From assembly GCA_023415055.1 (NCBI GenBank), contig JAEZLZ010000043.1:1-47657 (forward strand): a stretch of DNA of 47,657 nucleotides, written 5' to 3'. Positions 34,992-43,665 of the stretch are shown piece after piece (positions within the stretch are counted from its first letter, which is position 1; each line of letters starts with the position of its first letter). This stretch comes from Bacillota bacterium. Lineage in GTDB: Bacteria; Bacillota; Clostridia; Lachnospirales; Lachnospiraceae. The position numbers were made by a program, and so were the translations under genes. The notes under the pieces are model-generated. The model searched no databases, was not told where the DNA came from, and saw only the letters and a list, made by a program, of their open reading frames with translations.

Positions 34992-35103
34992 TTAAATATG
35001 GTCAATGAGAAAGGAGAGTGATCGGATGATAGAGCTGGTAGAAGCTTCATTATTGTCTGAACAACTAGTGCTTGTCAGACCCTGATATAATGACAGAACA
35101 AAT

Positions 35104-35199
35104 CGAGGTTGTTTCAAGGATACATTTCTGATGGAAGGAAAGAATGGGATGCTTATTATTCTTTCCGTCCAACATTATGTGTTCTTTGAAACAACCTCG
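35104..35199. repeat. 96-bp compound inverted repeat
   Basis: Perfect 14-bp outer arms CGAGGTTGTTTCAA/TTGAAACAACCTCG and an inner stem GGAAGGAAAGAAT/ATTCTTTCCGTCC (one mismatch). It abuts the stop codon of the DUF2935 gene (minus strand) and follows the TspO-like gene, so it may be a shared terminator. It has no clear T-run on either side, so a small mobile-element remnant is an alternative. Confidence 0.7.
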
Positions 35200-36012
35200 T
35201 TATGCTTCTATCCTTGGTCTCGTCGGATCGCAGTCCGGTTTTCGGACGGTTGGTGTATGTATGGACAACTTGCGAAGGTAATAGCATTCTTCTCTTGACA
35301 TATGGTCAGCCATGAGGGGCATCAGAGTACCCAGTACTTTATGATCGCTCCGTTTATCACGCAAACCATCCAGATAATCGATGAACTCCAGGATGACTAC
35401 TGCAGCTTGATCATTTAACCTCAGGAGAGAAGGAAATTCATCCAGTTCAGTCCGCAGAAACCCATTCATCAGCAAGGACTTAAGATATAAATTCTGAAAT
35501 TGTTCCCTATACTTATTGGCCACGGTGATCAGATCTGCCTCTGCAAAATCAAGTGCAGCGGCGATAGAGGCTGCATGACCAACTGCATCGGATAACCATA
35601 GCATATGATCGTGCACAGGGTGCATGCGGAGCGGTATATTGTTAAGAAAGCATTGTATGATATACAGATATTCCTCCAACTCATTCAGCATATCATTATA
35701 AAAGGAGGGGGGCAGATTGGTCCTTAAATCGGAGGTGAGTGACATGGCCAGTAGTTCAAGCTTAAAATCCCGTAGCTGCTCAACTGCCTGATATACTTTC
35801 TTATCGAATTGTACAGGCTCAGTTTCTTTAAGTGATTGATTGGCTTCTTCGAGCAACTGATCAAAGACTCGAATGAATTTCTGTGCTATCATCAGGTATT
35901 CTGTTTCTGTTGGCGCAAGTGAAAAGAAGATAAATCTCGAATGATCACCCAGAATCTGCAACCAGAATCGGTGTTCATAGAGGACGGCTTCTATACTAGA
36001 TGTACTATTCAA
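35200..36012 (-). CDS. DUF2935 family protein
   Basis: 270 residues, all-helical and soluble. The N-terminal EHRFWLQILGDHSRF and the repeated His/Glu-bearing helices (HPVHDHMLWLSDAVGHA near 130, DHMSREECYY near 240) match the DUF2935 family: two four-helix bundles with conserved His and Glu, suggesting bound metal. The biochemical role is not established. No clear Shine-Dalgarno operon partner; start behind AGGAGG-like GGCATCCTC on the opposite strand (GAGGATGCC). Ends directly at the 96-bp hairpin. Confidence 0.8.
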   Translation of the reverse strand: MNSTSSIEAVLYEHRFWLQILGDHSRFIFFSLAPTETEYLMIAQKFIRVFDQLLEEANQSLKETEPVQFDKKVYQAVEQLRDFKLELLAMSLTSDLRTNLPPSFYNDMLNELEEYLYIIQCFLNNIPLRMHPVHDHMLWLSDAVGHAASIAAALDFAEADLITVANKYREQFQNLYLKSLLMNGFLRTELDEFPSLLRLNDQAAVVILEFIDYLDGLRDKRSDHKVLGTLMPLMADHMSREECYYLRKLSIHTPTVRKPDCDPTRPRIEA

Positions 36013-36115
36013 GAGGATGCCTCCTGTAGATGATATTCTATTTCAATATATGCAGGAGACTATTGTATTATTTAGATATTCATTGTTATGTAGGTCTGAC
36101 AGAAAATTGTATGTG

Positions 36116-36979
36116 TCAGCCTCGGAAGCCGCGTCCGATAATTTCGCTGGTGTTTGTAATCAATAGGAATGCATCCGAATCTACCTGTCGGATATATTTT
36201 CTTAGTTGGACAGCCTGAGATCGGTTCATGACTGTTAGAATGATCATCTTGTCCTTTTCTGTAAAGGCACCCCTTGCATCAAATACGGTTGCGCTACGAT
36301 GTAATGTGTTAATGATATAATCGCAGATGGGTTTCGGATCAACACAGATAATCGTAAAATATTTATTCAGGTTTAGATTCTCGATTACATCATCCACCAG
36401 AGTTGATTTTAGAAATAATCCAAGGATAGACAATAAACCGGTCGTAATACCGAAGACCGGAAATACGGCGACTGTCAATAAGAAGTCTGTGACCAGAAGT
36501 GAGCGTCCGATATCAAGGCTGGTATACTTCTTGAGCAGCATTGCGATAACATCGGTACCGCCGGTAGATGCACCGATATTAAATAAGAGTGCGGCACCGA
36601 CGCTGGGAAGGATTACAGCAAAAGCAAGCTCCAATAACGGCTGATTTGTAAGAGGCTTGTCCAGGGGAACAAGTATTTCGAGTACACGCAGAGATAGGGA
36701 CAATAACAGACTACCGTACACGGTTCGATTGCCGAAACTTCTTCCTAATAAAAGATACCCAATAATTAACAGGATTACATTAATTACTAAAACGATTGTA
36801 CCGGAGCTGATATTACTACCGAGAAAAGGATTCAATATAATCGCGATACCCGTAACACCACCGGTGGAGAAATTGTTGGGAAATTTGAAAAAATATACAC
36901 CGCATACAACCATCATTACTCCGACGGTGATCAAAGTGTATTCCTTAATCTTTTGCAATATTACATTTTGTCGCTTCAA
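36116..36979 (-). CDS. YitT family membrane protein (DUF2179 C-terminus)
   Basis: 287 residues. Five to six membrane helices include VGVMMVVCGVYFFKFPNNFS and STGGTDVIAMLLKKY, characteristic of the YitT family. A cytoplasmic C-terminal DUF2179 domain follows (about 200-287, TIICVDPKPICDYI onward). The family is very common in Firmicutes; transport or sensing is suspected but unproven. Preceded by GGAGGC. Stands alone; the DUF2935 gene lies downstream on the same strand with about 100 bases between. Confidence 0.88.
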   Translation of the reverse strand: MKRQNVILQKIKEYTLITVGVMMVVCGVYFFKFPNNFSTGGVTGIAIILNPFLGSNISSGTIVLVINVILLIIGYLLLGRSFGNRTVYGSLLLSLSLRVLEILVPLDKPLTNQPLLELAFAVILPSVGAALLFNIGASTGGTDVIAMLLKKYTSLDIGRSLLVTDFLLTVAVFPVFGITTGLLSILGLFLKSTLVDDVIENLNLNKYFTIICVDPKPICDYIINTLHRSATVFDARGAFTEKDKMIILTVMNRSQAVQLRKYIRQVDSDAFLLITNTSEIIGRGFRG

Positions 36980-37383
36980 AGCAGAGCCTCCTTCAGTGGT
37001 TTAAAAATATTACAAACAAAAGTATATAACAAGGGTTTGAAAAGTCAAGAAAATAAAATTATCAAACAATTAGAAATAATTGTTGCAGATAGGAATATTA
37101 TGCATTATAATTATTACGATAAATATTGTTGCTGAATACAGAGATATACGGTTAGGCTGTATCAGCAGGTTGCTACTTGGGGATTGATATCCCTGAAGAC
37201 GAAAGGAGTTGTTTGAATGTTAGATTTTAGAATGGTGGTTTTTGACTAACTTCATATGGGGCATCATTGGCATGAAAATAAATTTGCCAAGGAAGCCGGA
37301 TAAGTAACCTTTCGTGAATACTATGTTTTTTTGTGGTGGCACACTTTAGGGTGTGTTATTTTTGTATCCAAAAATAAATCATC
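36980..37383. other. Intergenic region with a possible LysR-gene stub
   Basis: No intact gene. At 37217-37249 an ATG behind AAAGGAG encodes only MLDFRMVVFD then stops. This matches the usual opening of LysR regulators, but no further LysR sequence follows. The next frames are broken. A weak hairpin (GCACAC/GTGTGT) at about 37337-37357 is followed by TTATTTTT. Confidence 0.4.
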
Positions 37384-37425
37384 GCCAAAAGCAGCAATTC
37401 AACAAGGCTGCTTTTGGCTATTTTT
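37384..37425 (+). terminator. Strong hairpin upstream of rsgA
   Basis: Perfect 12-bp arms GCCAAAAGCAGC/GCTGCTTTTGGC, 11-base loop, then TATTTTT. No intact plus-strand gene lies directly before it, so it probably ended the transcript of the decayed gene, or it isolates rsgA. Confidence 0.85.
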
Positions 37426-37473
37426 ATGCCCTGAGGAAGATGAATGGTTCGAGAAAATGAATGGAGGAACAAG

Positions 37474-38553
37474 ATGATTGATTTAAGAAATTATGGTTAT
37501 TCAGAAAGATATGGATTGGAAGAACAGACGGACGGATGCATACCGGCAAGGGTGACAGAGGTGCACAGAGATCTTTTTAAGGTTATTTCTGCTTATGGAG
37601 AAACTAATGCTCGGATAAAGGGTTCCTTCTATAATAAGGTGGATACAGCCGGAGACTTCCCTGCAGTAGGAGATTTTGTGCTGCTGCGTTATAATGAAAG
37701 CGGAGATTCACAGATCATTAGAGTAGGAACCAGGAAGTCCAAGTTCTCCAGACCGGATTATTCCGGTCATGCTTCGGGCTATGTCAAAACAATATTGGAA
37801 CAGGTCGTTGCGGCGAACTTTGATTATGTATTTATTATGGCATCCTTAAATTACGATTTTAATATTAACCGCATCCTCAGATATATTACAGTTGCGTGGG
37901 AGAGCGGAGGAACGCCGGTGGTACTGCTGACCAAGGCGGATCTTGTTGATGATTATTCAAAACAGTTGGAAGAAATCAAAAAACAGGCAATCGGAGTAGA
38001 GGTTTATGCCATAAGCTCTATGAGTAGGAAAGGTCTGGAACAGTTAGAACCATATTTGACACCGGGGAAGACGGTTGTATTTCTCGGATCTTCCGGTGTC
38101 GGAAAATCAACCTTGGTAAATGCACTCGCAGGGGACACAGTCATGGATGTGAAGCAAATTCGCGAAGATGACAGTAAGGGAAGACATACCACAACTCATC
38201 GTCAGCTTATACAACTAAAGAATGGTGTGATGATTATTGATACCCCCGGTATGCGAGAACTGGGAATGTGGGATATCGATGAAGGCTTGTGTGATGCATT
38301 CTCGGATATCGAAGAACTTTCCTTTCTTTGCCGGTTCTCTGATTGTACTCACCACAATGAACCTGGATGTGCTATTCAAGAGGCTATTATTAATCGGACA
38401 CTGGATAGGGATAGGTGGAAGAATTATCTGCAGCTGAAGGGAGAAGCAAGATTCACGGAGGATAAATCGGCGTATTTAAGAGAAAAACGAGATTTCTTTC
38501 GGAAACTGGAGAAATCGAATCGGGCTAGACAAAAAATAGGAGGAAAACGATAA
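37474..38553 (+). CDS. rsgA: Ribosome small-subunit-dependent GTPase A
   Basis: 359 residues from the ATG at 37474 behind TGGAGGAA. N-terminal OB fold (about 20-95), then a circularly permuted GTPase: LLTKADLV (G4) comes before GSSGVGKSTL (G1, about 205-214) and DTPGMRELGMW (G3). The C-terminal zinc finger carries CRFSDCTHHNEPGC. RsgA helps mature the 30S subunit and is released by GTP hydrolysis. This longer type resembles the second RsgA paralogue found in clostridia. Stop and next start share one base, so it is coupled to the GNAT gene. Confidence 0.93.
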   Translation: MIDLRNYGYSERYGLEEQTDGCIPARVTEVHRDLFKVISAYGETNARIKGSFYNKVDTAGDFPAVGDFVLLRYNESGDSQIIRVGTRKSKFSRPDYSGHASGYVKTILEQVVAANFDYVFIMASLNYDFNINRILRYITVAWESGGTPVVLLTKADLVDDYSKQLEEIKKQAIGVEVYAISSMSRKGLEQLEPYLTPGKTVVFLGSSGVGKSTLVNALAGDTVMDVKQIREDDSKGRHTTTHRQLIQLKNGVMIIDTPGMRELGMWDIDEGLCDAFSDIEELSFLCRFSDCTHHNEPGCAIQEAIINRTLDRDRWKNYLQLKGEARFTEDKSAYLREKRDFFRKLEKSNRARQKIGGKR

Positions 38554-39536
38554 TGGAAATAATTGATTTCAAACCAAACCATGTATCCCAGGCTATGCAG
38601 CTTGCGAGGGACAATTATGAACTGGAACGAAACTATGTAAAGGAACTTCCTGAGAATGTCACAATACCTGATCTGAGTTGCTTTGCAGAATTCGGACTTG
38701 GGGCAGCAGCGGTTGAGGGAAGCCGTCTTTTGGGATACCTATGTGCCTATCCGCCAAGAGAAGATGTGTTTGCAACGACTAATGTCAGAGGGACCTTTGT
38801 GCCGATACATGCTCACGCAGTAGATTTCGGTATAACGGAGAAAGAAAGAATGCAAATCTATTCCAGACTATATCAGGCAGCAGCTGTAAAATGGGTCAAA
38901 GGAGGAATACGCAGTCATGCCATTGCTCTCTATACATTTGATCAAGCAGGAATTCAAAGCTTCTTTTACAATGGCTTTGGCCTTCGATGTATTGATCTGA
39001 TAAGATCCTTGGAGGAGATTCCAGAGAATAAGAAGTTGCTTGTAGAGGATGAGCTTAAGCCGGAATATGTTGAACTCTTTCGGGATGAATGGGCATTGCT
39101 ATTAGATCAGCACAATGCTTTAATAAAGCATCTGGGTAACAGCCCCACCTTTATGCATTTTGATCTTATTGATGAGGATGGACTATACCGGGAGGCAGAG
39201 GAAGATGTCAGATATTTTGCTGCGAGGGTGAAAGGAAAATATATTGCTTATATTAAACTATCAGAGAATGGAGAGAATTTTGCTACTGAGGCAGATGATA
39301 TGATGAATATATGCGGAGCCTACTGTGAGCCGCATTACAGAAGTACCGGTATTTATCATAATCTGTTATGCCATGTGATGAGGGAGCTTCGAACGGAGGG
39401 CTTTGCTCGACTGGGTGTTGACTGCGAGAGTTTCAATCCGACAGCCAGAGGCTTTTGGCCAAAATATTTTAAGGAATACACACACAGCGTAGTAAGGCGA
39501 ATTGATGAGAAAGCGGTAGATTTGGCAATACATTAG
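38553..39536 (+). CDS. GNAT family N-acetyltransferase
   Basis: 327 residues with two GNAT-like halves. The second holds the recognisable CoA-site region YRSTGIYHNLLCHVMRELR followed by GVDCESFNPTARGFW, the usual position of beta-5 and the catalytic core. Substrate not evident. Its ATG overlaps the rsgA stop by one base. It is followed by intergenic hairpins. Confidence 0.85.
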   Translation: MEIIDFKPNHVSQAMQLARDNYELERNYVKELPENVTIPDLSCFAEFGLGAAAVEGSRLLGYLCAYPPREDVFATTNVRGTFVPIHAHAVDFGITEKERMQIYSRLYQAAAVKWVKGGIRSHAIALYTFDQAGIQSFFYNGFGLRCIDLIRSLEEIPENKKLLVEDELKPEYVELFRDEWALLLDQHNALIKHLGNSPTFMHFDLIDEDGLYREAEEDVRYFAARVKGKYIAYIKLSENGENFATEADDMMNICGAYCEPHYRSTGIYHNLLCHVMRELRTEGFARLGVDCESFNPTARGFWPKYFKEYTHSVVRRIDEKAVDLAIH

Positions 39537-39635
39537 TTCTAAAATAGCAAATAGGCTGTACAGAAACGTAACCAGCCTGTAGTAAGCTGCATGATAATTG
39601 GTTGGCAAAAGTCATGGAAGATAATTCATTTAAAA

Positions 39636-39717
39636 AAAGGGAACCACCAATACTATACCTACGTCTAATGGTTGTAAAGATGAACGAGAGGAGGTTATAG
39701 ATTGGGAGGTTCCCTTT
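39636..39717 (-). terminator. Long hairpin with T-run on the minus strand
   Basis: Perfect arms AAAGGGAACC/GGTTCCCTTT plus CCAAT/ATTGG further in, with a long central loop. The T-run (seven Ts) is on the minus-strand side, yet no minus-strand gene was found to the right. It may terminate an unannotated antisense transcript, or serve the GNAT gene as a weak terminator. Confidence 0.5.
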
Positions 39718-39857
39718 CGGTACCAAAAGGAAATATCCCCTTAAATATGAAATCTATCAAAACGAAATAAATTATCGAACAAAGGATAAAATAATATTTT
39801 ACTTAAATACTGAACTATAGATGCTCATTCATTTTAATATGATAAATTTTTATGACA

Positions 39858-39900
39858 AATCATCCGGATGGGAAAATAATAGGATGACAATCGGATGATT
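39858..39900 (+). promoter_or_regulatory. Dyad in the leader of the secreted protein gene
   Basis: Perfect 9-bp arms AATCATCCG/CGGATGATT are separated by 25 bases, just before the GGAGG of the next gene. GGATGA recurs within. An operator or a 5'-UTR hairpin is possible. Confidence 0.4.
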
Positions 39901-39917
39901 ATTATGGAGGTAAATAT

Positions 39918-40631
39918 ATGATAAAAAAGAATATAGCTATGGCGGTTATGTTAGGATTAACAATGGCATCACTCTCCACTGCTCCGGCATATGCAATGCT
40001 TGCCACGAGCACAACTGCTTCCGATATCAGCTCAGAGCAGTCGAATGAATTAACTTCAAAGCAAAGTGAAATCGATAAGCTTTTATTCGAAGCAAATGCT
40101 AAGTCGATTGAGAAGCAAGGCTTTATGGTAAATTACACTGGAGTGGTGAATGATTATGTTGAGATTGGAATCTCCCCGTATAGTGATGAGAATGCTAACT
40201 TCATTTATGATATCGTTGGTAAAGACAAGGTTAAGGTAGTCGAGATGGATCAGTCGATCCTTTATGCTTCCGGTGTAGCAGCTGATACAGCACAACCGGA
40301 TGCAGCGGTAACAGATGATGTTCTAGCTGACAAAGATACGGTAGCTGAGACTGCAGAGGATGCGAATCTTGCAGCAACCAGTGGATTGGCAGAGGATGAT
40401 AACAAGGAGGTTCAGATACAGATAGAGAGTACGGATGCAGCTGCCTCCGAAGAAAAGGTTTATAAGACAACCTCAGCAAATGAAGAGGATATCAGAACAA
40501 TATCTGTTCCGGTAGATGCACCTAAGGAAGATGGAGTTTCTACTCCGGTTATCGTGTTGGCGGTAGCAGGCGGTGCAGCTTTAATCGGTGGAGCGGTACT
40601 TCTTTCTAGTAAGAAGAAGGCTGAGAAGTAA
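39918..40631 (+). CDS. Secreted, C-terminally membrane-anchored protein of unknown function
   Basis: 237 residues. Signal peptide MIKKNIAMAVMLGLTMASLS to about 26, with APAYA as a likely cleavage region. The mature part holds a small alpha/beta domain (about 40-115), an acidic Ala/Asp/Glu-rich linker (about 118-195), and a C-terminal helix VIVLAVAGGAALIGGAVLL followed by KKKAEK. The C-terminal helix with basic tail resembles a surface protein anchor without an LPXTG motif. Family not recognised. ATG follows TGGAGG. Confidence 0.8.
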   Translation: MIKKNIAMAVMLGLTMASLSTAPAYAMLATSTTASDISSEQSNELTSKQSEIDKLLFEANAKSIEKQGFMVNYTGVVNDYVEIGISPYSDENANFIYDIVGKDKVKVVEMDQSILYASGVAADTAQPDAAVTDDVLADKDTVAETAEDANLAATSGLAEDDNKEVQIQIESTDAAASEEKVYKTTSANEEDIRTISVPVDAPKEDGVSTPVIVLAVAGGAALIGGAVLLSSKKKAEK

Positions 40632-40649
40632 CATCAACTTAAGGTAACG

Positions 40650-40742
40650 AAGAGACTGTTTCAAAATGTGATTTTGAATGAGCGGGGGAGTAATCTTACT
40701 CCCTCCGTTTGTAAGATTACTTATTTTGTAATGGTCTCTTTT
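40650..40742 (+). ncRNA. Structured 3' element with mutually exclusive hairpins
   Basis: Outer arms AAGAGAC/GTCTCTT end in a T-run. Inside: hairpin TCAAAAT/ATTTTGA; hairpin GGGAGTAA/TTACTCCC; and perfect 10-bp arms GTAATCTTAC/GTAAGATTAC that share bases with the second hairpin, so both cannot form at once. It lies 18 bases after the stop of the secreted protein gene. Probably a terminator; switching is inference. Confidence 0.5.
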
Positions 40743-40844
40743 GGCATATACAGCATTAATGCTTGAAAATAGTAAGTTTAAAATAGAAGGAATGGGGAAA
40801 ATTATAGATAATCAATTTGTGATATACTGAAAGAGGGAGCTTGG

Positions 40845-41729
40845 ATGATAATTAAGGAATATGGGAATGCAGACCTTTTCTTAAATGAATATGAAACGGA
40901 ATTACTGGAGATGGAGGTATCGAGTCAATTATTGCTTTGTGCTGCGAGTCAGAGCCAAAATAGTCTGGCAGACATGAAAGAGCTTTTTGGAGCAGTGCTT
41001 GATGAAGATAAAGTCTTACTCTTATTTGCTATTCCTAATAATCTTGAACTGCTTCTTTATTCGTGCGATGTCCAAACTGAGTTGAAAGCGGCGGCAGCTT
41101 TGGCAGACTATCTAGGTGAAAAATCAACTATCCTTAGCGGACTGAATGCAAAGCAGTCCTTATGCCAGAGCTTTATCGATCATTATAAAAAATATCATAA
41201 AGGAACCATTATTCAGAAGCTTGGAACTGACATTATGGAGCTTCGTAAGCTGAATGATGTCAAACCGGTAATCGGATTACAAAGACTGGCGACAATGGAG
41301 GATGTGAAGCTAGTAGCTGATTGGATCATTCAATTTCAAATTGATGCAATGATAGATGAGGCGGATTATGAAGCTACTGTATTGAAAGCATCACAGATGA
41401 TAGCAAGAGGGCAGGTATACTTGTATGAAAATGAGAATAACCAGGTAGTTTCTATGGCGGCAGCCACACGGAAACTGGTTCATGGAATGGGGATTACTTA
41501 TATATTTACACCACCGGAGCATCGGGGACAGGGATATGCAGCAGCAAATATATATTACTTAAGTAAGCAGCTTCTCGAACAGGGCTATGAATTCTGTACT
41601 CTTTTTGTAGATAAGCTGAATCCACTTACGAATCGAGCCTATGAAAAGTTGGGTTATAATGTAATCGAAGATAATTATGAGTATAAGATTATTCCTTTAG
41701 AATCTTATAGTCCGGACGTGCTGATGTAG
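40845..41729 (+). CDS. GNAT family N-acetyltransferase
   Basis: 294 residues. A divergent N-terminal half (about 1-130) precedes a C-terminal GNAT domain. YIFTPPEHRGQGYAAANIYY contains the pyrophosphate-binding motif RGQGYA, then LFVDKLNPLTNRAYEKLGY, typical of motif B. Substrate not known. Start ATG behind AGGGAG. Monocistronic with its own terminator. Confidence 0.88.
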   Translation: MIIKEYGNADLFLNEYETELLEMEVSSQLLLCAASQSQNSLADMKELFGAVLDEDKVLLLFAIPNNLELLLYSCDVQTELKAAAALADYLGEKSTILSGLNAKQSLCQSFIDHYKKYHKGTIIQKLGTDIMELRKLNDVKPVIGLQRLATMEDVKLVADWIIQFQIDAMIDEADYEATVLKASQMIARGQVYLYENENNQVVSMAAATRKLVHGMGITYIFTPPEHRGQGYAAANIYYLSKQLLEQGYEFCTLFVDKLNPLTNRAYEKLGYNVIEDNYEYKIIPLESYSPDVLM

Positions 41730-41751
41730 TACGGATATACTTATTAATTAC

Positions 41752-41787
41752 GAGGCTATCACATGATTTTTGGCGACAGCCTCTCTT
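41752..41787 (+). terminator. Terminator after the GNAT gene
   Basis: Arms GAGGCT/AGCCTC with partial continuation TC/GA, followed by TCTTT. Confidence 0.75.
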
Positions 41788-41943
41788 TGGTTTGCCCGCT
41801 TCGCTCCGGTTTTCATATTGCATTTGTTGGCACTGACGAGTAAAATAGAAGTATACGGTTAAGTATATGTAAACAGTTGGTTTACCCTAGTCAATGATAA
41901 TACTATATTTAAGATAAAGATAAGGAGAAAGGGGATAGAAGCA

Positions 41944-42930
41944 ATGAAAACGGTTAAGTGGGGCATTATCGGTGCAGGACATATTGCGGCAAAATTTGCT
42001 ACAGCTTTGAATTCGCTCGATCATACGGAGCTTACTGCAGTAGCGTCAAGAGATTTGAGCAGGGCGAAGGAATTCGCAGGACGTTTTCATATAGGAAAAG
42101 CATATGGAAGCTATGAAGAGATTGTGAACGACCCGGAGATTGACGTGATTTATATTGGAACGCCCCATACGGAGCACAAGAAGAATGCGATGCTATGCAT
42201 GGAGCATGGTAAGGCGGTTTTATGTGAGAAGCCCTTCACTTTAAATTACACTGAGGCGCAGGAACTTGTGGAGCTGGCCGAAAGAAAGAATATATTTTTA
42301 ATGGAGGCGATGTGGACTAAATTCCTACCTACCACCCGTATTGTGAAGCAATGGATAGAGAATAAAGTCATCGGTGATGTCAGTTATATGAATATTTCCT
42401 TCGGTTTCCGCAGCGAATTCGATCCGACACACAGATTATACAACCCCGTACTTGGTGGAGGAGCCTTGTTGGATGTAGGAGTTTATCCTATCTCCTATGC
42501 GATTCATCTGATGGGAAGATTCCCGGACAAGGTCAGTGGCAGCGCCTTTCTTGGACAAAGCCATGTGGACGAGCTAAATGTCATCACCCTTTTGTATAAT
42601 GAAGGAGTCATTGCAGACTTAAGTTCTGCAATTGTGGCAGCTACCGGAAATGATGCCGTTATTGTTGGTGATAAAGGTAGGATTGTTGTTCCGAATTTTT
42701 GGACTGCAGAAAGCGCTGAAGCATACGATGCTAACGGAAAGCTGATTGATTCCTTCTTCCATCCCTTCACCTCCAACGGTTATGTTTATGAGGCTGAGGA
42801 AGTAAACCGATGTATTTTAGAGGGAAGAAAGCAAAGTGAAGTCATTCCCTTGCAGGATACACTTGATATTATGAGACTATTGGATGGATTACGCACAGAA
42901 TGGGGTGTGATCTACCCTTCAGAGATTTGA
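41944..42930 (+). CDS. Gfo/Idh/MocA-type oxidoreductase
   Basis: 328 residues. Rossmann fold with WGIIGAGHIAAKFA at the N-terminus; the EKP motif is in LCEKPFTLN (about 96), as expected for the family; the C-terminal substrate domain includes GGGALLDVGVYPI. These NAD(P)-dependent enzymes oxidise or reduce sugars, inositols or related compounds; substrate unknown. AGAAAGGGG precedes the ATG. A GTAAAC/GTTTAC dyad lies about 60 bases upstream and could be an operator. Confidence 0.92.
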   Translation: MKTVKWGIIGAGHIAAKFATALNSLDHTELTAVASRDLSRAKEFAGRFHIGKAYGSYEEIVNDPEIDVIYIGTPHTEHKKNAMLCMEHGKAVLCEKPFTLNYTEAQELVELAERKNIFLMEAMWTKFLPTTRIVKQWIENKVIGDVSYMNISFGFRSEFDPTHRLYNPVLGGGALLDVGVYPISYAIHLMGRFPDKVSGSAFLGQSHVDELNVITLLYNEGVIADLSSAIVAATGNDAVIVGDKGRIVVPNFWTAESAEAYDANGKLIDSFFHPFTSNGYVYEAEEVNRCILEGRKQSEVIPLQDTLDIMRLLDGLRTEWGVIYPSEI

Positions 42931-43024
42931 GGATGAAAAGAAGTTATCGATCTGTTCGGGAGTTTAAGCTAACGGCTAACGGAGGATAAGATACGCTAAA
43001 AACAGCGTAGAAATGAGGATTAAG

Positions 43025-43600
43025 ATGAAGGAAAATGTATATAAAGTTTCCGGATATGAATTTGCGGATGCTCATGAGTACAAAGAAGCAAAACGTGAGG
43101 AGGAAACAGTAGAATATATCAAGGCGAATACAGACTTGAATGACATCAATAAGGTGCTAAAGCTGTATCACAAATTGGTGGAAAGAAAAACCTTGAAAAC
43201 AGTCATAGGCTTTACTTTTTTATGTGAATTGCGCAATAAAATCCTCAGCGCAGGCATTGTTACTGTAGACAATCTTCCCGGCATCCGAATTGAAAAATCA
43301 GAGAAGGAACCAAGAGTATATGATAATGTGCTGGAAAAGGAACAGGAGCAAAGACATCTGGTGATGATCGAGGAGTTCAAGATCAAGCTTAGGAACTCCA
43401 GAATTATTAGTATTTTTCTGGCAGCTATCATCATAATTATGATCTTAATCGCGGTATTCAGCGACCGCAGTATGTATTCGATTTATGAGAATCAGGTAAT
43501 TGATAAGTATGAAAGTTGGCAGAAGACTCTGGATGAGAGGGAGAAAGACTTGAATCAACGAGAACAGGCGCTTGATAAAAATGATAATGCCGAGCAATAA
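43025..43600 (+). CDS. Hypothetical protein with one membrane helix and coiled-coil tail
   Basis: 191 residues from the ATG at 43025, six bases after GAGG. A cytoplasmic region (about 1-120) opens MKENVYKVSGYEFADAHEYK and is charged. One membrane helix IISIFLAAIIIIMILIAVF lies at about 125-145. The tail ends KTLDEREKDLNQREQALDK, a coiled coil that should lie outside. No family recognised. It directly precedes the response regulator/kinase pair on the same strand (65-base gap), so it may be part of the same system or its accessory protein. Confidence 0.75.
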   Translation: MKENVYKVSGYEFADAHEYKEAKREEETVEYIKANTDLNDINKVLKLYHKLVERKTLKTVIGFTFLCELRNKILSAGIVTVDNLPGIRIEKSEKEPRVYDNVLEKEQEQRHLVMIEEFKIKLRNSRIISIFLAAIIIIMILIAVFSDRSMYSIYENQVIDKYESWQKTLDEREKDLNQREQALDKNDNAEQ

Positions 43601-43665
43601 ATTCACAATTTCGTCATAGTTACATGTTAATATGTAGTAAAAATGAATGTATTCGGAGGTGCCAA

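Noticed and set aside
35026..35085. 19-codon ORF MIELVEASLLSEQLVLVRP with a good ribosome binding site
   Set aside because: Too short to call a gene; mentioned only as a possible relic beside the 96-bp repeat.
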